Below, piece after piece: positions 12,101-24,095 of a stretch of 64,000 nt of DNA (position 1 is its first letter; every line of letters begins with the position of its first letter). Both the position numbers and the translations under genes were made by a program. Source of the stretch: Myrica gale (lineage: Eukaryota; Streptophyta; Magnoliopsida; Fagales; Myricaceae); assembly GCA_963930655.1 (NCBI GenBank), contig OZ005601.1:23250921-23314920 (forward strand), given 5' to 3'. The notes beneath the pieces are model-generated. The model saw only the letters and a program-made list of their open reading frames with translations. It did not search any database and was not told the origin of the DNA.

Positions 12101-13106
12101 TATTACTTTTTTGGTTCTTTATATAGATGACATACTACTCATTGGGAATGATGTAGGGGCTTTGTCATCTGTGAAAATGTGGTTGTCTAACCAATTTTCA
12201 ATGAAGGACCTTGGGGAAACATCCTACATACTCGGGATCAAAGTGTTTAGAGACCGAAAGAAAAGATTATTGGGTCTTTCACAGGTCAATTATATTGACA
12301 GGATATTGGCTAGATTTAGCATGGTAAATTCCAAGAAAGGGTTTCTACCCTTTAGACATGGAATTCATCTCCCTAAGCAAGTGTGTCCAAAAACACCTGA
12401 AGAAAGAGAGAAGATGAGTAACTGCCATTATGCTTCGGCTGTAGGGAGTCTCATGTATGCTATGCTTTGCACTAGGCCTGATATCAGTCACGCAGTTAGC
12501 GTTGTGAGTAGATATCAATCCAATCCAGGTCCAGAACATTGGTCAGCAGTGAAACATATCCTCAGGTATTTGAGAAATACAAAACACTATTTCTTAGTGT
12601 ATGGCAGTGAGGATCTGACTGTCCAGGGATATACAGATTCGGATTTCCAATCAGATATTGATGATAGAAGATCAACGTCCGGATTTGTATTCCTTCTTGG
12701 CAAAGGAGCATTTAGTTGGAGAAGTTTCAAGCAAAGTACTACTGCTGATTCTACAACTGAGGCAGAATATGTTGCTGCAAGTGAAGCTGCAAAGGAAGCT
12801 GTGTGGATTCGCAAGTTCCTTCAAGAACTTGAAGTTGTCCCTTCGATTGAGGCACCTATTCCCTTATACTGCGATAACAATGGTGCAATTGCACAGGCAG
12901 TGGAACCAAGGTCTCATCAAAGGACAAAGCACATAGAACGTCGTTTTCACCTAATACGTGATATCATATCCAGAGGTGATATCAAAATGGTGAAAGTTGC
13001 ATCAGCTGATAATTTAGCTGATCCATTTACAAAACCTTTATCTCAGAAAGTGTTTGAGAAACATATTAATGATATGGGTTTGAGATATATGTATGATTGG
13101 GTTTGA
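9135..13106 (+). pseudogene. gag-pol of Copia element 1
   Basis: A fossil with about two breaks. Gag begins near 9135 and ends in a CCHC zinc knuckle, CFHCGKPGHWKRNC (about 9.89-9.94 kb). The aspartic protease signature WCVDSGSTTH lies near 10.04 kb. Integrase runs about 10.5-11.1 kb ([38 protein letters not shown]). Reverse transcriptase runs about 11.6-12.35 kb (KARLVAKGYTQ, WQMDVKT, LYIDDILLIG, with the YIDD catalytic motif). RNase H runs about 12.6-13.05 kb (GYTDSDF, TEAEYVAASEAAKE, HIERRFHLIRD). The product would normally be a polyprotein acting in cytoplasmic virus-like particles. Copia lineage not assigned. Confidence 0.9.
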
Positions 13107-13869
13107 CGTTTTATTTCTTTATTATATGATAATAAAAGTTTATTTGTTTCTCACATATATTTATTGTTGTTATGGGTTTATACATAACATGAGATGTTAT
13201 GTATGTAAATTTGTTCAGGTAACATTGTAGAAAAATCATGCTAGAGATTAATGAATCAAAGGCAGGGAATAATGATTTTTCAGTTCCTTGTAAGCCTGAA
13301 AGTGTTTTAGACTTTTGTAACATAAAGTCTACACTTGTTGTGCGGAGAATGATTGATTCCATCATTGAGGTATGACCTTAAGCAAACGAGTGAGTGTAAT
13401 GTAACAAGTACATACACTGAACAGGATCCGATTAAGAACACCTTTTGGAAATGATCACTGCCAGGTTAAAGGTTGTTCTATCACAATTCGATATTGTCCT
13501 TAGACCTGAGAGGTTTGTATTTATTCATGAATTGTGTATACAGCTTTGATATTGTCAACCGGTGATGTTCATTCAGGACTATATCTGGACATGTTGGGTT
13601 GTGTGCGTGATGATTGAGTGGTATGAATACTCAACAAGGAATCCACCAGTCTTTTGGAAAGACAGTTTATTCAGTTAGTGTTCATGAAAGAGTTGGACCA
13701 AAAGAATCCGGCCGGAGTGTTTTACAAAACTATTTTATGAATACATAAAAGTATATGATATATATTTCAAAATTGTTTTGTGGTCCAACTGAATTATGAG
13801 CTAAGAAATCAAGTTTACATGAGATAGGGACATGACGGTGATATTTGGTTCTGAGGGCAAGTGAGAGAT

Positions 13870-14433
13870 TGTTAGAATTATGTGCCCTCGATAACCAAAT
13901 TGATTAATTCGGTCCTAATATCTCATATGGAATATAGTATGGTGGAAGGAATTAATTGTATGTAAAAGGGGCATATTTGCAATAATCTTAAGTTCCAGGG
14001 GTCAATTACAATATGTTGATGGACTTGATTGTAATTAGTAGAAGCCCTAATTGTATTAGAAGAAGAGTTCTTCAGTGTTATCCTACGGCTGGAATTTGAG
14101 ATCCCTAAGGATCCTATGTCTCATGCTCTTTCTAGGGTTTTCCAAGGCCTATAAATATAATTGTTATATTCAAGGGGTTTGCCATCAGAACCTATTAGGG
14201 AAATCCCAATAACGAAAGAGTGACATAAATCCCTTAGGAGGCAACACATCTGAGTTGCTATTCTGAATTGCTGGAGCTTTGGATTGGATCGTAAAGCGGC
14301 TTAAGGTTTGTAGATTCCTAAATTCTCGTGTCAGGTATGAAATCGAATCCGAAATTGTAATTATAAATCCTGGATGATTTTTTGTTGAAAACATGTTGTT
14401 TGTTTATAGTTTAATTCCGCATATAAACTATCA
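13870..14433 (+). repeat. 3' LTR of Copia element 1
   Basis: Matches 7042-7599 with about 12 substitutions and two 3-bp size differences. It is preceded by a purine-rich gggcaagtgagagat. About 760 bp of non-coding sequence separate it from the end of pol. Confidence 0.95.
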
Positions 14434-15303
14434 AGCAGCTCCAGAAGAAGAATGTTGTTTTCTTTTTCTGGTATTCTGCATCCAAAACGAAGACCGCAAC
14501 CAAAACAAAAAACAAAAAGACATGACTGTTAACAAGCTTAATCCAAAGCAGAAAAAATGACATATACTTCTGATTGTAAACATGGCAGCAGGAGTACTTC
14601 TGGATTGCAAATGGGCTATTCCAGAGAAATAGCTCATAGTGACAGTTGCTAATTTAGGCCATAGAATAGTACTTCAAGGCCTTCACATCATATACAGCAT
14701 AGTGAAAATGCTATTTACCACCAGAAGTTTATCCTAAAACCACAAATACAATAATTATCGATAGATGTTTGATAAGAATGAGATTCATAATTAACAGTAG
14801 GGATCTACTTTGTGTGTCTATTTTGTAAACGTTGTGAAGGTGAATGCTAATCTTCCTAAAGTGTGCCCCTGATATTGGAAAGGTATTCTAACCTTTGGTG
14901 AACTTGATTGCCCTGGAGAGCATATAGATCCATCGTTTCTGGTGGATTGACCATCCTTTGAATTCAAGCTACCCCTAGGCAGCCCACAAAATCGACGTGG
15001 ATCCACATCTCCATGATTGGTCGAACTTCCAAGGTTGCTTTGTGCCTGAGCCTGTGCCAAGACCTGCTGTTGTTGCGATGCCAAAAGAAACTGATTTTGG
15101 GTTGGCAGATTAGGCTTCTGTACTTGAACGCCTAAACTTGGTCGTAGCTGGTCAATTCCCTGTAGAATTTGGCAACCATCACGGGATTGCCAAAACTTCA
15201 TTCGATATAGAAGACTAGAATGTTCAACATGTGAACACCATGTACAACTTACAGTTAAAGGCTTTCCCTCAAGTGGAAGTCCAGTGACACCTTGATTCGA
15301 TCC

Positions 15304-15861
15304 TTAAGTGGAGGAGTGGGAGAGGGGGGTGCCTCCTCCACCTCTTCCCTGCACACATGGGTGGCATAAGTAGGTGTTGTTACAGGTCATGTCAACTACT
15401 AGGGCAGTGTGATAATGTAATTTCGATTACATTCTATCCTCAAACCTCTATCTCCTCTTTTAAGTTTCCAATGCATATTTCATCAATGATGCCTTCCATA
15501 TATGCCATTGAGGTCTGGACATTTACTGTTTTGGAATCGAAAATACAACCACAAAAATCATAGAAAAGCCTCAACATGCTCTAGAAAGAAACAATTAGAG
15601 ATATTAAAACCCTCCAATCGTACCAGAAAGATTTTCCATAATCGAGACGAGAGTAAATATCCCAAATGCACTCCGTGTGCCCAATTGGCCAATTACAACA
15701 ACTGGAGTTACGAAAGTTAGAAACAGGATGTCAAGGACAACTCTCTCTCTCTATCTCTGAAAAATTCAGTAGAGGCATGAATTCTATCTTCCCAAATCGA
15801 AACTGTAAACTAGGTATGATGTTTAAGAATAAGCATACATATGAAGATATTATTCAACAAC
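15304..15861. other. flank between LEUNIG exon A and Copia element 2
   Basis: Probably intronic or upstream sequence of the LEUNIG-like copy. I find no further LEUNIG exon here on the minus strand. Short plus-strand frames (60-100 codons) have no recognisable content. Confidence 0.4.
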
Positions 15862-16083
15862 TGTTAACTAATGAACTTCGACTCTGTAAAGTAAGGAAAG
15901 AGAGCAAAAGAGGGAAAGAGAAGTCGAGAGATGGAGAGAGAAAATCTATTCTCATTAGTTTTCTGTAACTGTACAATTACAACAATATCGTAATATAAAA
16001 CTAATCACTAAACCTCTAACTGTAATGACAACTGTCCAACTAATATGTACAAAATATAAAATTACAATTTTGTACATGTAATA
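15862..16083 (-). repeat. 3' LTR of Copia element 2
   Basis: 222 bp, identical to 19572-19793 except at about two positions. It contains gagagatggagagagaaa-like purine stretches. Confidence 0.92.
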
Positions 16084-16090
16084 CTCCCCC

Positions 16091-19000
16091 TCAAGATGGA
16101 CTATAGATGTTGAGAAGTCTCATCTTGGTTATCAAATGGTTGAACTGAGAAAGACCCAATGGCTTAGTAAGGATATCTGCAATTTGGTGACAAGATCTCA
16201 CATGCAAAACTCGAATAATCCCTTCTTGCACCTTTTCCCTCACAGTATGGCAATCCAACTCTATATGTTTTGTACGTTCATGAAAAACTGGATTTGCCGA
16301 GATATGAATAGCTGCCTGATTATCACAAAACATCAAGGCAGCATGAGGATGCTCAATCTTAAAATCAAGCAATAAATTTCTAAGCCATGTCAGTTCACAT
16401 ACAGCTGCTGCCATAGCCCTATATTCAGCTTCAGCTGAAGATCTAGCCACAGTTTGTTGCTTTTTTGATTTCCAGCTAATTAGATTTCCACCCAAAAACA
16501 TAGCATAACCAGTAATAGATCTCCTAGTATCTTGACATCCAGCCCAATCTGAATCTGTGAATGCTTTTAAATGGAAATCTGTCACATCAGAAGAGAAAAA
16601 TAAGCCTAAACCTATTGTTCCTTTTATGTATTGAACCACCCTTAAGGCTGCAGTCCAATGTGGCTCTCTTGGCTTACTCATAAATTGACTTAAACGTTGC
16701 ACAGAATATGCTAAGTCTGGCCGAGTAATTGTAAGATAAATCAATCGACCAATTAGTCTTCTATATTGTCCCGGGTTGTTCAGTTCTTGGCCTTCTTCAC
16801 AGAACAGCTTATGATGTTGTTCCATAGGAAACTTAGCTGATTTACAACCAAGCAAACCACAATCATTTACAATCTCAAGTGCATATTTTCTTTGACACAA
16901 GTGTATTCCCTTAGCAGATCTAGAAGCTTCTAGTCCTAGGAAATACTTAAGAGTTCCCAAATCTTTCAACTTGAACTGACTATTCAAGAAACACTTCAAC
17001 TCAGCCACTTGCTGGAAGAGGTAAAACAATATGTTCAGAATTGATAAGATCCTTACGAGGAAATGAAAAAGGATCAGGACATGAAGGTGTAGATGAAGAA
17101 GTTTCAAAAGGAAAATCATCCTCATGGAATATTACATCCCGAGAAACATAACAAGTGTGATTTTCTAAGTCAAATAACTTGTATCCCTTTACACCAAAAG
17201 GATAACCTAGAAAAATACACTTTGTAGCACGAGGGGAAAACTTAGTTCTATGAGAAGAAAGTGTGGAAGCAAAACATAAGCAACCAAACACTTTAAGATG
17301 AGAATAAGAAGGAACAGATTTGAACAACTCATAAGGAGATTTGTTCCCTAACAAAGGAGAAGGAAGAGATTAATAAGATATACGACAGTAAGGATGTTGT
17401 CCCCCCAGAATTTCAGAGGTAAATGTGCTTGAAAAAAAAAGAGATCTAGCCACATTTAAAATGTGTTGATGTTTCCTCTCCACAACAGCATTTTGTTGTG
17501 GAGTTTCCACACAACTTAAATGATGAATAACTCCTTTAGTAGCATAAAACTCTTTCATAGCAAATTCAGCACCATTATCAGACCGTATCACCTTAATTCG
17601 AGAAGAACACTGAGTTTCAACGTAAGTAAAAAAAAATTGCAACAAAGATCGAGTTTCAGATTTGGAATGCATGAGATAAACCCATGTAGCTTTAGTATGA
17701 TCATCCACAATTGTCAAAAAATATCTAAAGCCATCCATGGTAAGAGTAGCAAAAGGCCCCCAAATATCACAATGAACTAAATCAAAAGGACAAAGTGATT
17801 TAGTGCTGCTAATGGAAAAAGGCAGACGTTTTTGCTTAGCAAGAGGACAAGTATGACAAGTAGTTGGATTAGACAAAGAATCCAAAGGTATATAATGCTT
17901 CAGTAAGTGCATTCTAGACAAAGAAGGATGTCCTAATCTTTTATGCCAAAGAAATGAAGCATCATTATTAACAGCATTACAAAGAGAAGAACTTGAATTG
18001 GATGAATTGTAGGTAGCTGAAATTGGAAGATGACTCAAGTGGTACAGACCTCCTTTAAGCTCACCCGTCCCAATCGTCTTCCAAGTTACTAGGTCCTGAA
18101 CAAAACAGTGATTAGCAAAGAAAACAAGACAACAATTTCGGGATTGAGTTAATTTGCTGGCTGAAAGCAAATTAAAAGAAAAATTAGGTACACATAGTAC
18201 ACCAGTTAAGATAATATGCTCAGAAATGATCACATCTCCAATATGAGTAATTGTAGCTAAGCTACCATTAGGTAATCTCACTGTACTCGAAGTCAAAGAA
18301 CTTGATATATGAGAAAATAAGACAGGATCATGTATCATGTGATCACTAGCTCCAGTGTCAATTATCCAAGAAGACGAATTTGGATGATTGATGTTACAGG
18401 ATGAAGAAAAATAGGAAGATATACCTGTAAAATTGGGTGTCAGAGCTGTATTCACAGATGCAACAGCTGGATGAACTGATGGAGGTACATCAGAAGGCTT
18501 AAGCAAAGCTAACAATTGCTGGTACTGTTCTGGAGTAAAACTCATTGAAGGAGAAGCCATCTGAACACTAGCAGCAGATGAAGAAAATTTCCCTTTCTCC
18601 TTAAATTTGTAACCAGGAAGGTATCCGTGTAGCTTGTAACACTTCTCAATAGTATGACCACTTAGACCACAGTGACTACAAATTAGTCTAGGTTTACCCC
18701 CAACTCCTCTATTAGCTGCCAAAGCTACTGACTCAACACAAGGACCACCTATAGGACCAGTTACTGTACCAATATCCCTTTGTCGTTCCTCTTGTAAAAC
18801 TAGAGAAAACACCTTGTTAATAGGAGGCAAAGGATCTAATAACAGTATTTGTCCTCTCACATTTGCAAAACTATCATTCAGCCCCATCAAGAAACGCATC
18901 ACATATTCTTGATGATGATATTCAACAGAAGTCTTCGAAGCACCACAGGTGCATCCAGCACAACTACAAACTGGTAAGGGATGGTAATTAAGCAACTCAT

Positions 19001-19502
19001 CCCATAAGATCTTAAGATTGGTGAAGTAAGAACTCACATCCAATTGATCTTGTTTAAGAATAGAGATAACACTCTGTAATTGATAAATCCGAGGTCCATT
19101 ACTCTGCATAAACCGTTCCTTCAATTCCAACCACATTTCTCTGGAGGAATCAATGTAAATCACACTTGCCGCAATATGAGCAGACAAGGAATTCAAAATC
19201 CATGAAAGGATAATTGTGTCACATTTTGTCCAAGAAATATAAAGTGGATCAGTCATAGAAGGTTTTGGAATAGTTCCGTCGATAAACCCTAATTTGTTCT
19301 TACACTTCAATGCAAGAAACATAGATCTAGACCAGGAATGATAATTCTTATTCGTAAGAGATTGAGAAACCAGTGGAATACCCGGATTATCACCATTACT
19401 GAGATAGTAAGGACTTTGAGGATTGGATTCGGCAATAGTAGAAACTGATGATCGAGGGTTTCCAGAACTTCCAGCACCGTCAGATTCAGTTGAAACAGCC
19501 AT
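16091..19502 (-). pseudogene. gag-pol of Copia element 2
   Basis: A fossil with about three breaks. Reading on the minus strand, Gag starts near 19502 ([19 protein letters not shown]) and carries a CCHC knuckle, [14 protein letters not shown] (about 18.68-18.64 kb). Protease [15 protein letters not shown] is near 18.35 kb. Integrase is at about 17.96-17.4 kb ([38 protein letters not shown]). Reverse transcriptase and RNase H parts lie at about 17.0-16.1 kb ([68 protein letters not shown]). Its Gag differs from that of Copia element 1, so the two belong to different lineages. Confidence 0.9.
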
Positions 19503-19559
19503 AGATTGTAAATCGGTGGATGAAAATCAGTGCGGAATCAATCGAGATCGAAGATCAGT

Positions 19560-19571
19560 GCTCTGATACCA
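19560..19571 (-). promoter_or_regulatory. primer-binding site of Copia element 2
   Basis: Reverse complement reads TGGTATCAGAGC, directly adjacent to the right LTR. It fixes both the element's minus-strand orientation and the LTR boundary. Confidence 0.9.
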
Positions 19572-19793
19572 TGTTAACTAATGAACTTCGACTCTGTAAA
19601 TTAAGGAAAGAGAGCAAAAGAGGGAAAGAGAAGTCGAGAGATGGAGAGAGAAAATCTATTCTCATTAGTTTTCTGTAACTGTACAATTACAACAATATCG
19701 TAATATAAAACTAATCACTAAACCTCTAACTGTAATGACAACTATCCAACTAATATGTACAAAATATAAAATTACAATTTTGTACATGTAATA
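19572..19793 (-). repeat. 5' LTR of Copia element 2
   Basis: 222 bp. The minus strand begins TATTACATGTACAAAATTG and ends CATTAGTTAACA. Its exact pairing with 15862-16083 sets the boundaries. Confidence 0.92.
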
Positions 19794-21592
19794 ACAGCCT
19801 TAGTTCCTTGAGTTTCCACCATCATTCGAAATTCTTCATCGATTGCAGTGCAGATTACTAGTTATGGACAACATAAATAAATCCGAGTACTTTCTATCCT
19901 AAACTAACACGAACATACGAAACATGGTACAACATGACTGAAATACCAATTCCAAAGCCCAGCCATAGACCACTCAAAAATATAATAACAAAATACAAAC
20001 ATGATGAAAATGCAAACTTTGGGGGGAAATGCGCAAGGCATCAGAAATAATTTCAGGATAAAAATTTGGAGATGCAATTTCAATATAATGGAGTCTGATG
20101 TACTTGACAATGAACAAGGTATACCAAATACACGGAAAGGAAACAGCTGTGAAGAAATCATTAACCTGCAACGAAACTTGACCTATGACAAACGTGCAGT
20201 AATTCAGCATCACAACAAGCCACCAACTCTCGTTATCATACCTGTTCCACATTCTTGACCTGTAGTAGAAATGAGATACACATACCCCGTGAAAGGTGGA
20301 AAAATTTAAGAGCCTGAATGATAGTAGTAACAAAACGACAGTCAAGTATCTCCCCCTGATAATAATGCTACCTCCACTCTTCAAAGCCGCAAATCATAAT
20401 ATAATACAGACGCACTTGTTCTGCTTTGGTTGGTTTGCCCCTTTCTTTTCTGTTCAGTTAAGAGGAAGATAAACAGTTCTATAAAAAATCAGTGGCAAGC
20501 ATCAAATCGAAAAAAACACATTAAGCTCGGGAAAGAGGCAAAGCAATTAGGCAGATTGAAACAGAAGGATATGTATTAGTCTGTATTACACGCTATCTTA
20601 CGAATCGAGAAAAAAAAACTTGAAGTTCAAAGTTGAGTGTCTACGGCGGCAAAAATGGAGAACTGACAAAGGTCAGGGTTTTTCTCTTTTCTATCTTACG
20701 AATGAATGAAGCGGCGTAGTTTTGGCCAAACAGCGAAGTTTTTAAGTCCTTTTGGGAAGCCCGCGTTTTTTTTGTCCTCTGTGAGCAACGACCATAAGTT
20801 TTCAGGATTCGATTCTGTGCTCAAGTGTAAGGGTGCGAAATGTGAAAGAAGGCTGAGATTTTAAAACTTAAATTTGACGTTCACAAAATGGACACCTAAA
20901 AAAACTCAAAACTCGGCTTGGCTAAACTCAGTAGACTTTTTTTTTTCCTCGCAACACGCAACGCAATTGTTATTTTGTTTATTTCCATTTTTCTTGCATA
21001 TCTTCTGCAACCCTCTACAACTTCGTTTAAATTGTATTTTTTTTTCATTTTTCCTGCACGTCCTCACCGTTGCTCATTGTGGCATTTGTGCCTGTTCTAA
21101 ATATATTCCTAGTTACCGTCGTGGGTTTACTTCTTGGAACATAAGGTGTAGATCTCCTGGGGGCAAGTGCAAGACAGTCTTTGAACAATGTAAAGTTTAA
21201 TACAAAGCATTACTCTTTTGCAGTTCTTTTGCCTATATGTCTAGGTTTGTTTGCATGCTATTTTATCTTTTGTTGTTTTTTCTTTTCAAATAATAGATGG
21301 CTCCAATCAACTGAGCAAAATAGTTGCATTGGGCTTGATCGAGAAAATTTCAAGGATTCAAAGATTGATTTTTGTCCGTTCTTCCTCTGCAAAGTTGTCG
21401 ATGGTGAACACAATGCCGGGTACTCCCAGCTAGGGCTGTTCACCAGTATCGATGGTGTGAAGGTAACCGGCACCGGACACCACTCCCCGCTTAGTAACGG
21501 GGGAGGGACCGATTGTCATTTTCACCAGGTGGCAGTGAAAATGGCTTTGCGGTGCGATTCATTGCCATCATCGTTTTTTTTATAAAAGCCAG
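19794..21592. other. intergenic DNA with one copy of a dispersed repeat
   Basis: No gene recognised. About 20.77-21.1 kb resembles the reverse complement of 31.7-32.05 kb: the shared phrases include ctcaaaactcggcttggct, catatcttctgcaaccctct and gagcaacgacc. The stretch after 21430 (ctagggctgttcaccagtat...) is unassigned. Confidence 0.45.
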
Positions 21593-21885
21593 GTGAGAGA
21601 GAGAGGTGTAGGGGAGAGATAGAGAGAAGAGAGAGAGGTGCAGGGGGAGAGAGGGAGAAGAGAGAGAGGTGTGGGGGAGAAAGAGATAGAGACAAGAGAA
21701 AGGGAGAAAGAGAGAGAGAGAGAGGAGAGAGAGACATAGAGGTGTGAGAGAGTGGTGAAACGTGAAGGAGAGGGAGAGGGAGAGGAAGAGAGAAAGGTGA
21801 GAGAGAGTTGAAAGAGAAGGAAAGAGAGAGAGAGAGAGCAAGAGTAGAGAGAGATGGGTAGTGGGAGAGAGAGGGAGAGAGAATT
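21593..21885. repeat. GA-rich microsatellite tract
   Basis: Nearly 300 bp of interrupted gagaga runs with ggtgtgg and agggag variants. The long Ser/Leu-rich minus-strand frames here come from the repeat and are not genes. Confidence 0.9.
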
Positions 21886-21886
21886 G

Positions 21887-22170
21887 GGGAATTTTATCAC
21901 CTAAAATTCTTAACAAATTAACAATTTACTAATTTAAAGAGAAAGTTAGTGAATTCAAATTCAAATTTAAATGGAAACAAAATCGCACCTTAAAATTCTC
22001 TCACAATCACCCAACAATCATTAATTTACATTTAAAGAGGGAGTTGAGAAAATTCAAATTTAATTGGAAACAAAATCTCACCTGAAAATTCCTTCTTTAT
22101 CACCAACAATTCTTAATTTGTATTTAATGAGAGAGTTGCGAAAATTCAAATTAAATCAAAATAAATTTTG
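21887..22170. repeat. AT-rich tandem repeat, about three units of 90-100 bp
   Basis: Units at about 21887-21992, 21993-22083 and 22084-22170 share taaaattc, a short pyrimidine stretch, caacaattctTAATTTg, gagagttg-like and gaaaattcaaattaaat-like segments. The copies are diverged. Confidence 0.7.
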
Positions 22171-22368
22171 GATTGAAAAACTATCGATCTCTCATATGAA
22201 AGGATCATTTTAAAATGTTTAATATTGATGATTTCTTTAGAAAATATATTCACTCATTAATTAATATATATTTTATTTTATATTTGATCACAATGTATTT
22301 AAAAATTTATTAATAAACTTTTTATTTGTAATTGATGTATTTAAAAACCTGTTGAAAGTCTAAATAAC

Positions 22369-24095
22369 AACCCAAGAGGGGGGTAAATTGGGTTAACAAA
22401 AACTTACTCCTTTTTCGATAAAAACACAAATTTGAAAAATACTATTTCTCTAAGAATAAAAATTCAGATCTGAATATACTAAATGATAAGCTAAATATAA
22501 GCAATGAATCATGAATCATAAAAGCATCACAAATATGGATATGAAACGAATAAAAAGCGAGATAAAGTTAGAGAGATAACACCGTATTTTTAGGTGGTTC
22601 GGCCAACACTTGCCTACGTCCACCCCCAAGGCAATTGACTTTCTTGGGCTTCCTTCACTATTCTCCAATAGCAAATATACCTTAGCTTCCCGGGTGTTAA
22701 GGAACATTTACAAAGTGTTTTCCGAGCTTACACTTCAACTCACTCTCACAAATCCTCACAACCTAGAGGATTTCTTCTACTCTCACAAGTAGGACCAAGT
22801 GTTCACCCAACACTCAAGTGTTTTACAAATAATGGGTACAATGAAGGCTCTATAAGCTGAATGAGCAAATGAGGCACAAATGTGTGGAATGGCTCGCTAA
22901 GCCAAATTAGCAAATGAAAGTCTTAATAGAGTGCAAGAAGACAAGATTCTAAAAGGAAATATAGAGTTTGGAAGATGTGAAGCACAAACCTTTTTGGTAG
23001 ATACGATTTTCCCTCTTCTTCAAAGCACTTTCTCTCTCTAGAAGTTAGGGCAAAGTGAGCTTGCAAGTGGGTTGTCTCTTCTTCAGGAAATCTCTTTCTC
23101 TTTGGAGCTAGATCTTCAATGATAAGCAAGATAGGAGGATTTGACAATGGGAGCTTCTGGACTTGAAGGATTTAGCAAATGGATTTCTTTGGGTCTTGGC
23201 TTCTCTCTCTCTAGATGTTGCAATGTTGTTCGAGCTCTCCTTCTTCTCTCTCCATCTTGTTCTTCTTATAGCCCCTAGGTCTTCAACAGTCATCAAGTTG
23301 CTTCATTTTACCGTTGGAGGGGTTAAAAGACAATTTGAACCATTATAAAAAGAGCTGGCGTCGTTTCCAGAGAATCTGCAATTTTGCACTATGTGTCGAC
23401 ACTATGTCTTCTATGTGTCAACACATTGAACTCATATTTTGAAAAAAAATTGTCGACGATGTGAATTCTAGAATTTTGGAGATTTGAGTTTTGAGTCAGT
23501 GCAATGTGTCGACACATTGATGGTATGTGCTGACACATGAAAATGGTCTAAAATATCGCTCTCGGGTGTTAGTTCAATGTGTCGACACTTCCAACATTTA
23601 GCCAAAAAAATCATTTTGAATTGCCTGAAATGTAAACTCTCAGGTGTTAGTTCAATGTGTCGACACTATGGTCCAATGTGTCTACACTTCCAACACTTAG
23701 CCGAAAAATCATTTTGAAAGGCTTGAAATGTAAACTCTCGGGTGTTAGTGCAATGTGTCGATACCATCACTCAATGTGTCGACACTTATAAGTGCTGAAG
23801 AGTTTTTCAACAACTTTAAAGTGTCGAATTCATTCCAAACTTCTTTAAACACCTACAATATGAACAAATGATCTTATCAGCTTGTGTAATGGTGTTCAAA
23901 TGCACTTTATAATTATTTAAGAGAGATAACCTCAATCCTTTGAAATATAACTTGGAAATTGTGGATTGACAATGTAAAATCTAAAATCTTTGAAACTTAA
24001 AATATTTTGTTATCATCAAAATCATTTATGGATTGTTTGTAAAACAACCTTGGGCTAACAATCTCCCCTTTTTTGATAATGATAAAACCATGTTA
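22369..24095 (+). repeat. long dispersed repeat, copy 1
   Basis: Starts near aacccaagaggggggtaaatt and carries the phrase tatttttaggtggttcggc, then ttcactattctccaatagc, ccgggtgtt and a thymine-rich end, tccccttttttgataatgat. Copy 2 at 24611-26222 has the same phrases in the same order but is diverged. No coding capacity is visible. It may be a long LTR or part of a larger retrotransposon; the family is not determined. Confidence 0.6.
23393..23785. repeat. cluster of GTGTCGACAC palindromes in repeat copy 1
   Basis: Five perfect copies of the 10-bp palindrome lie at 23393, 23506, 23579, 23657 and 23776. Near-copies (gtgtcaacac, gtgctgacac, gtgtctacac, gtgtcgatac) lie between them. Some sit in an imperfect tandem array of 80-100 bp units that share ggtgttagttcaatgtgtc. 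Confidence 0.85.

Larger units (their letters stand above)
7042..14433 (+). mobile_element. Copia LTR retrotransposon 1, nearly whole
   Basis: LTRs of 558 and 564 bp (TGTTAGAAT...ACTATCA) flank an interior with an initiator-Met-tRNA primer site, a leader of about 1.5 kb, gag-pol and a purine tract before the 3' LTR. A perfect 5-bp target duplication, agcag, lies at 7037-7041 and 14434-14438. The domain order is Gag, protease, integrase, reverse transcriptase, RNase H, as in Copia. It looks almost whole, with about two breaks in gag-pol. By eye the LTRs differ by 12 substitutions and two 3-bp indels (about 2.2 percent). Assuming 1.3e-8 substitutions per site per year, that is roughly 0.8 million years. 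It sits in antisense orientation within an exon of the LEUNIG-like copy. Confidence 0.95.
6851..15303 (-). pseudogene. LEUNIG-family transcriptional corepressor, exon fragment split by a Copia element
   Basis: LEUNIG (LUG) proteins are plant Groucho/Tup1-type corepressors with an N-terminal LUFS domain, a Gln-rich middle and C-terminal WD40 repeats. Three exons of the middle region are readable on the minus strand. Exon A (15303-15253) gives SNQGVTGLPLEGKPLT. Exon B (15159-14893, 89 codons) gives GIDQLRPSLG, FLLASQQQQVLAQAQAQ, RRFCGLPRGSL and STRNDGSICSP. Exon C (14475-14434, continuing at 7036-6851) gives RKRKQHSSSGAA then NSTCTGNTIGPSPSSP, TPGDGI and VNSVPKSLM. Splice sites fit, and all three are phase 0 and otherwise open. 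Exon C is cut by a 7.4-kb Copia insertion. An in-frame TAA lies just upstream of the readable part of exon A. I find neither the LUFS domain nor any WD40 repeat in the window, so this is best read as a truncated gene copy rather than a working gene. Confidence 0.85.
15862..19793 (-). mobile_element. Copia LTR retrotransposon 2, shortened and young
   Basis: Two 222-bp LTRs (15862-16083 and 19572-19793) differ at only two positions that I can see (about 0.9 percent), giving roughly 0.35 million years at 1.3e-8 per site per year. An initiator-Met primer site (TGGTATCAGAGC on the minus strand) abuts the right LTR, and a pyrimidine run, ctccccctc, marks the purine tract beside the left LTR. Flanks acaac (15857-15861) and acagc (19794-19798) form a 5-bp target duplication with one mismatch. 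On the minus strand the LTR begins TATTAC and ends TTAACA, so its termini are TA...CA rather than TG...CA. At 3.9 kb it is shorter than most Copia elements and is broken, with about three breaks. Confidence 0.92.

Noticed and set aside
20340-20353. Pyrimidine run tatctccccctgat as a further retrotransposon purine tract
   Set aside because: No matching LTR start or second copy lies beside it, so there is no structural support.
21491-21916. Long Ser/Leu-rich minus-strand frames of 71-141 codons
   Set aside because: They are translations of the GA-rich microsatellite in three frames.
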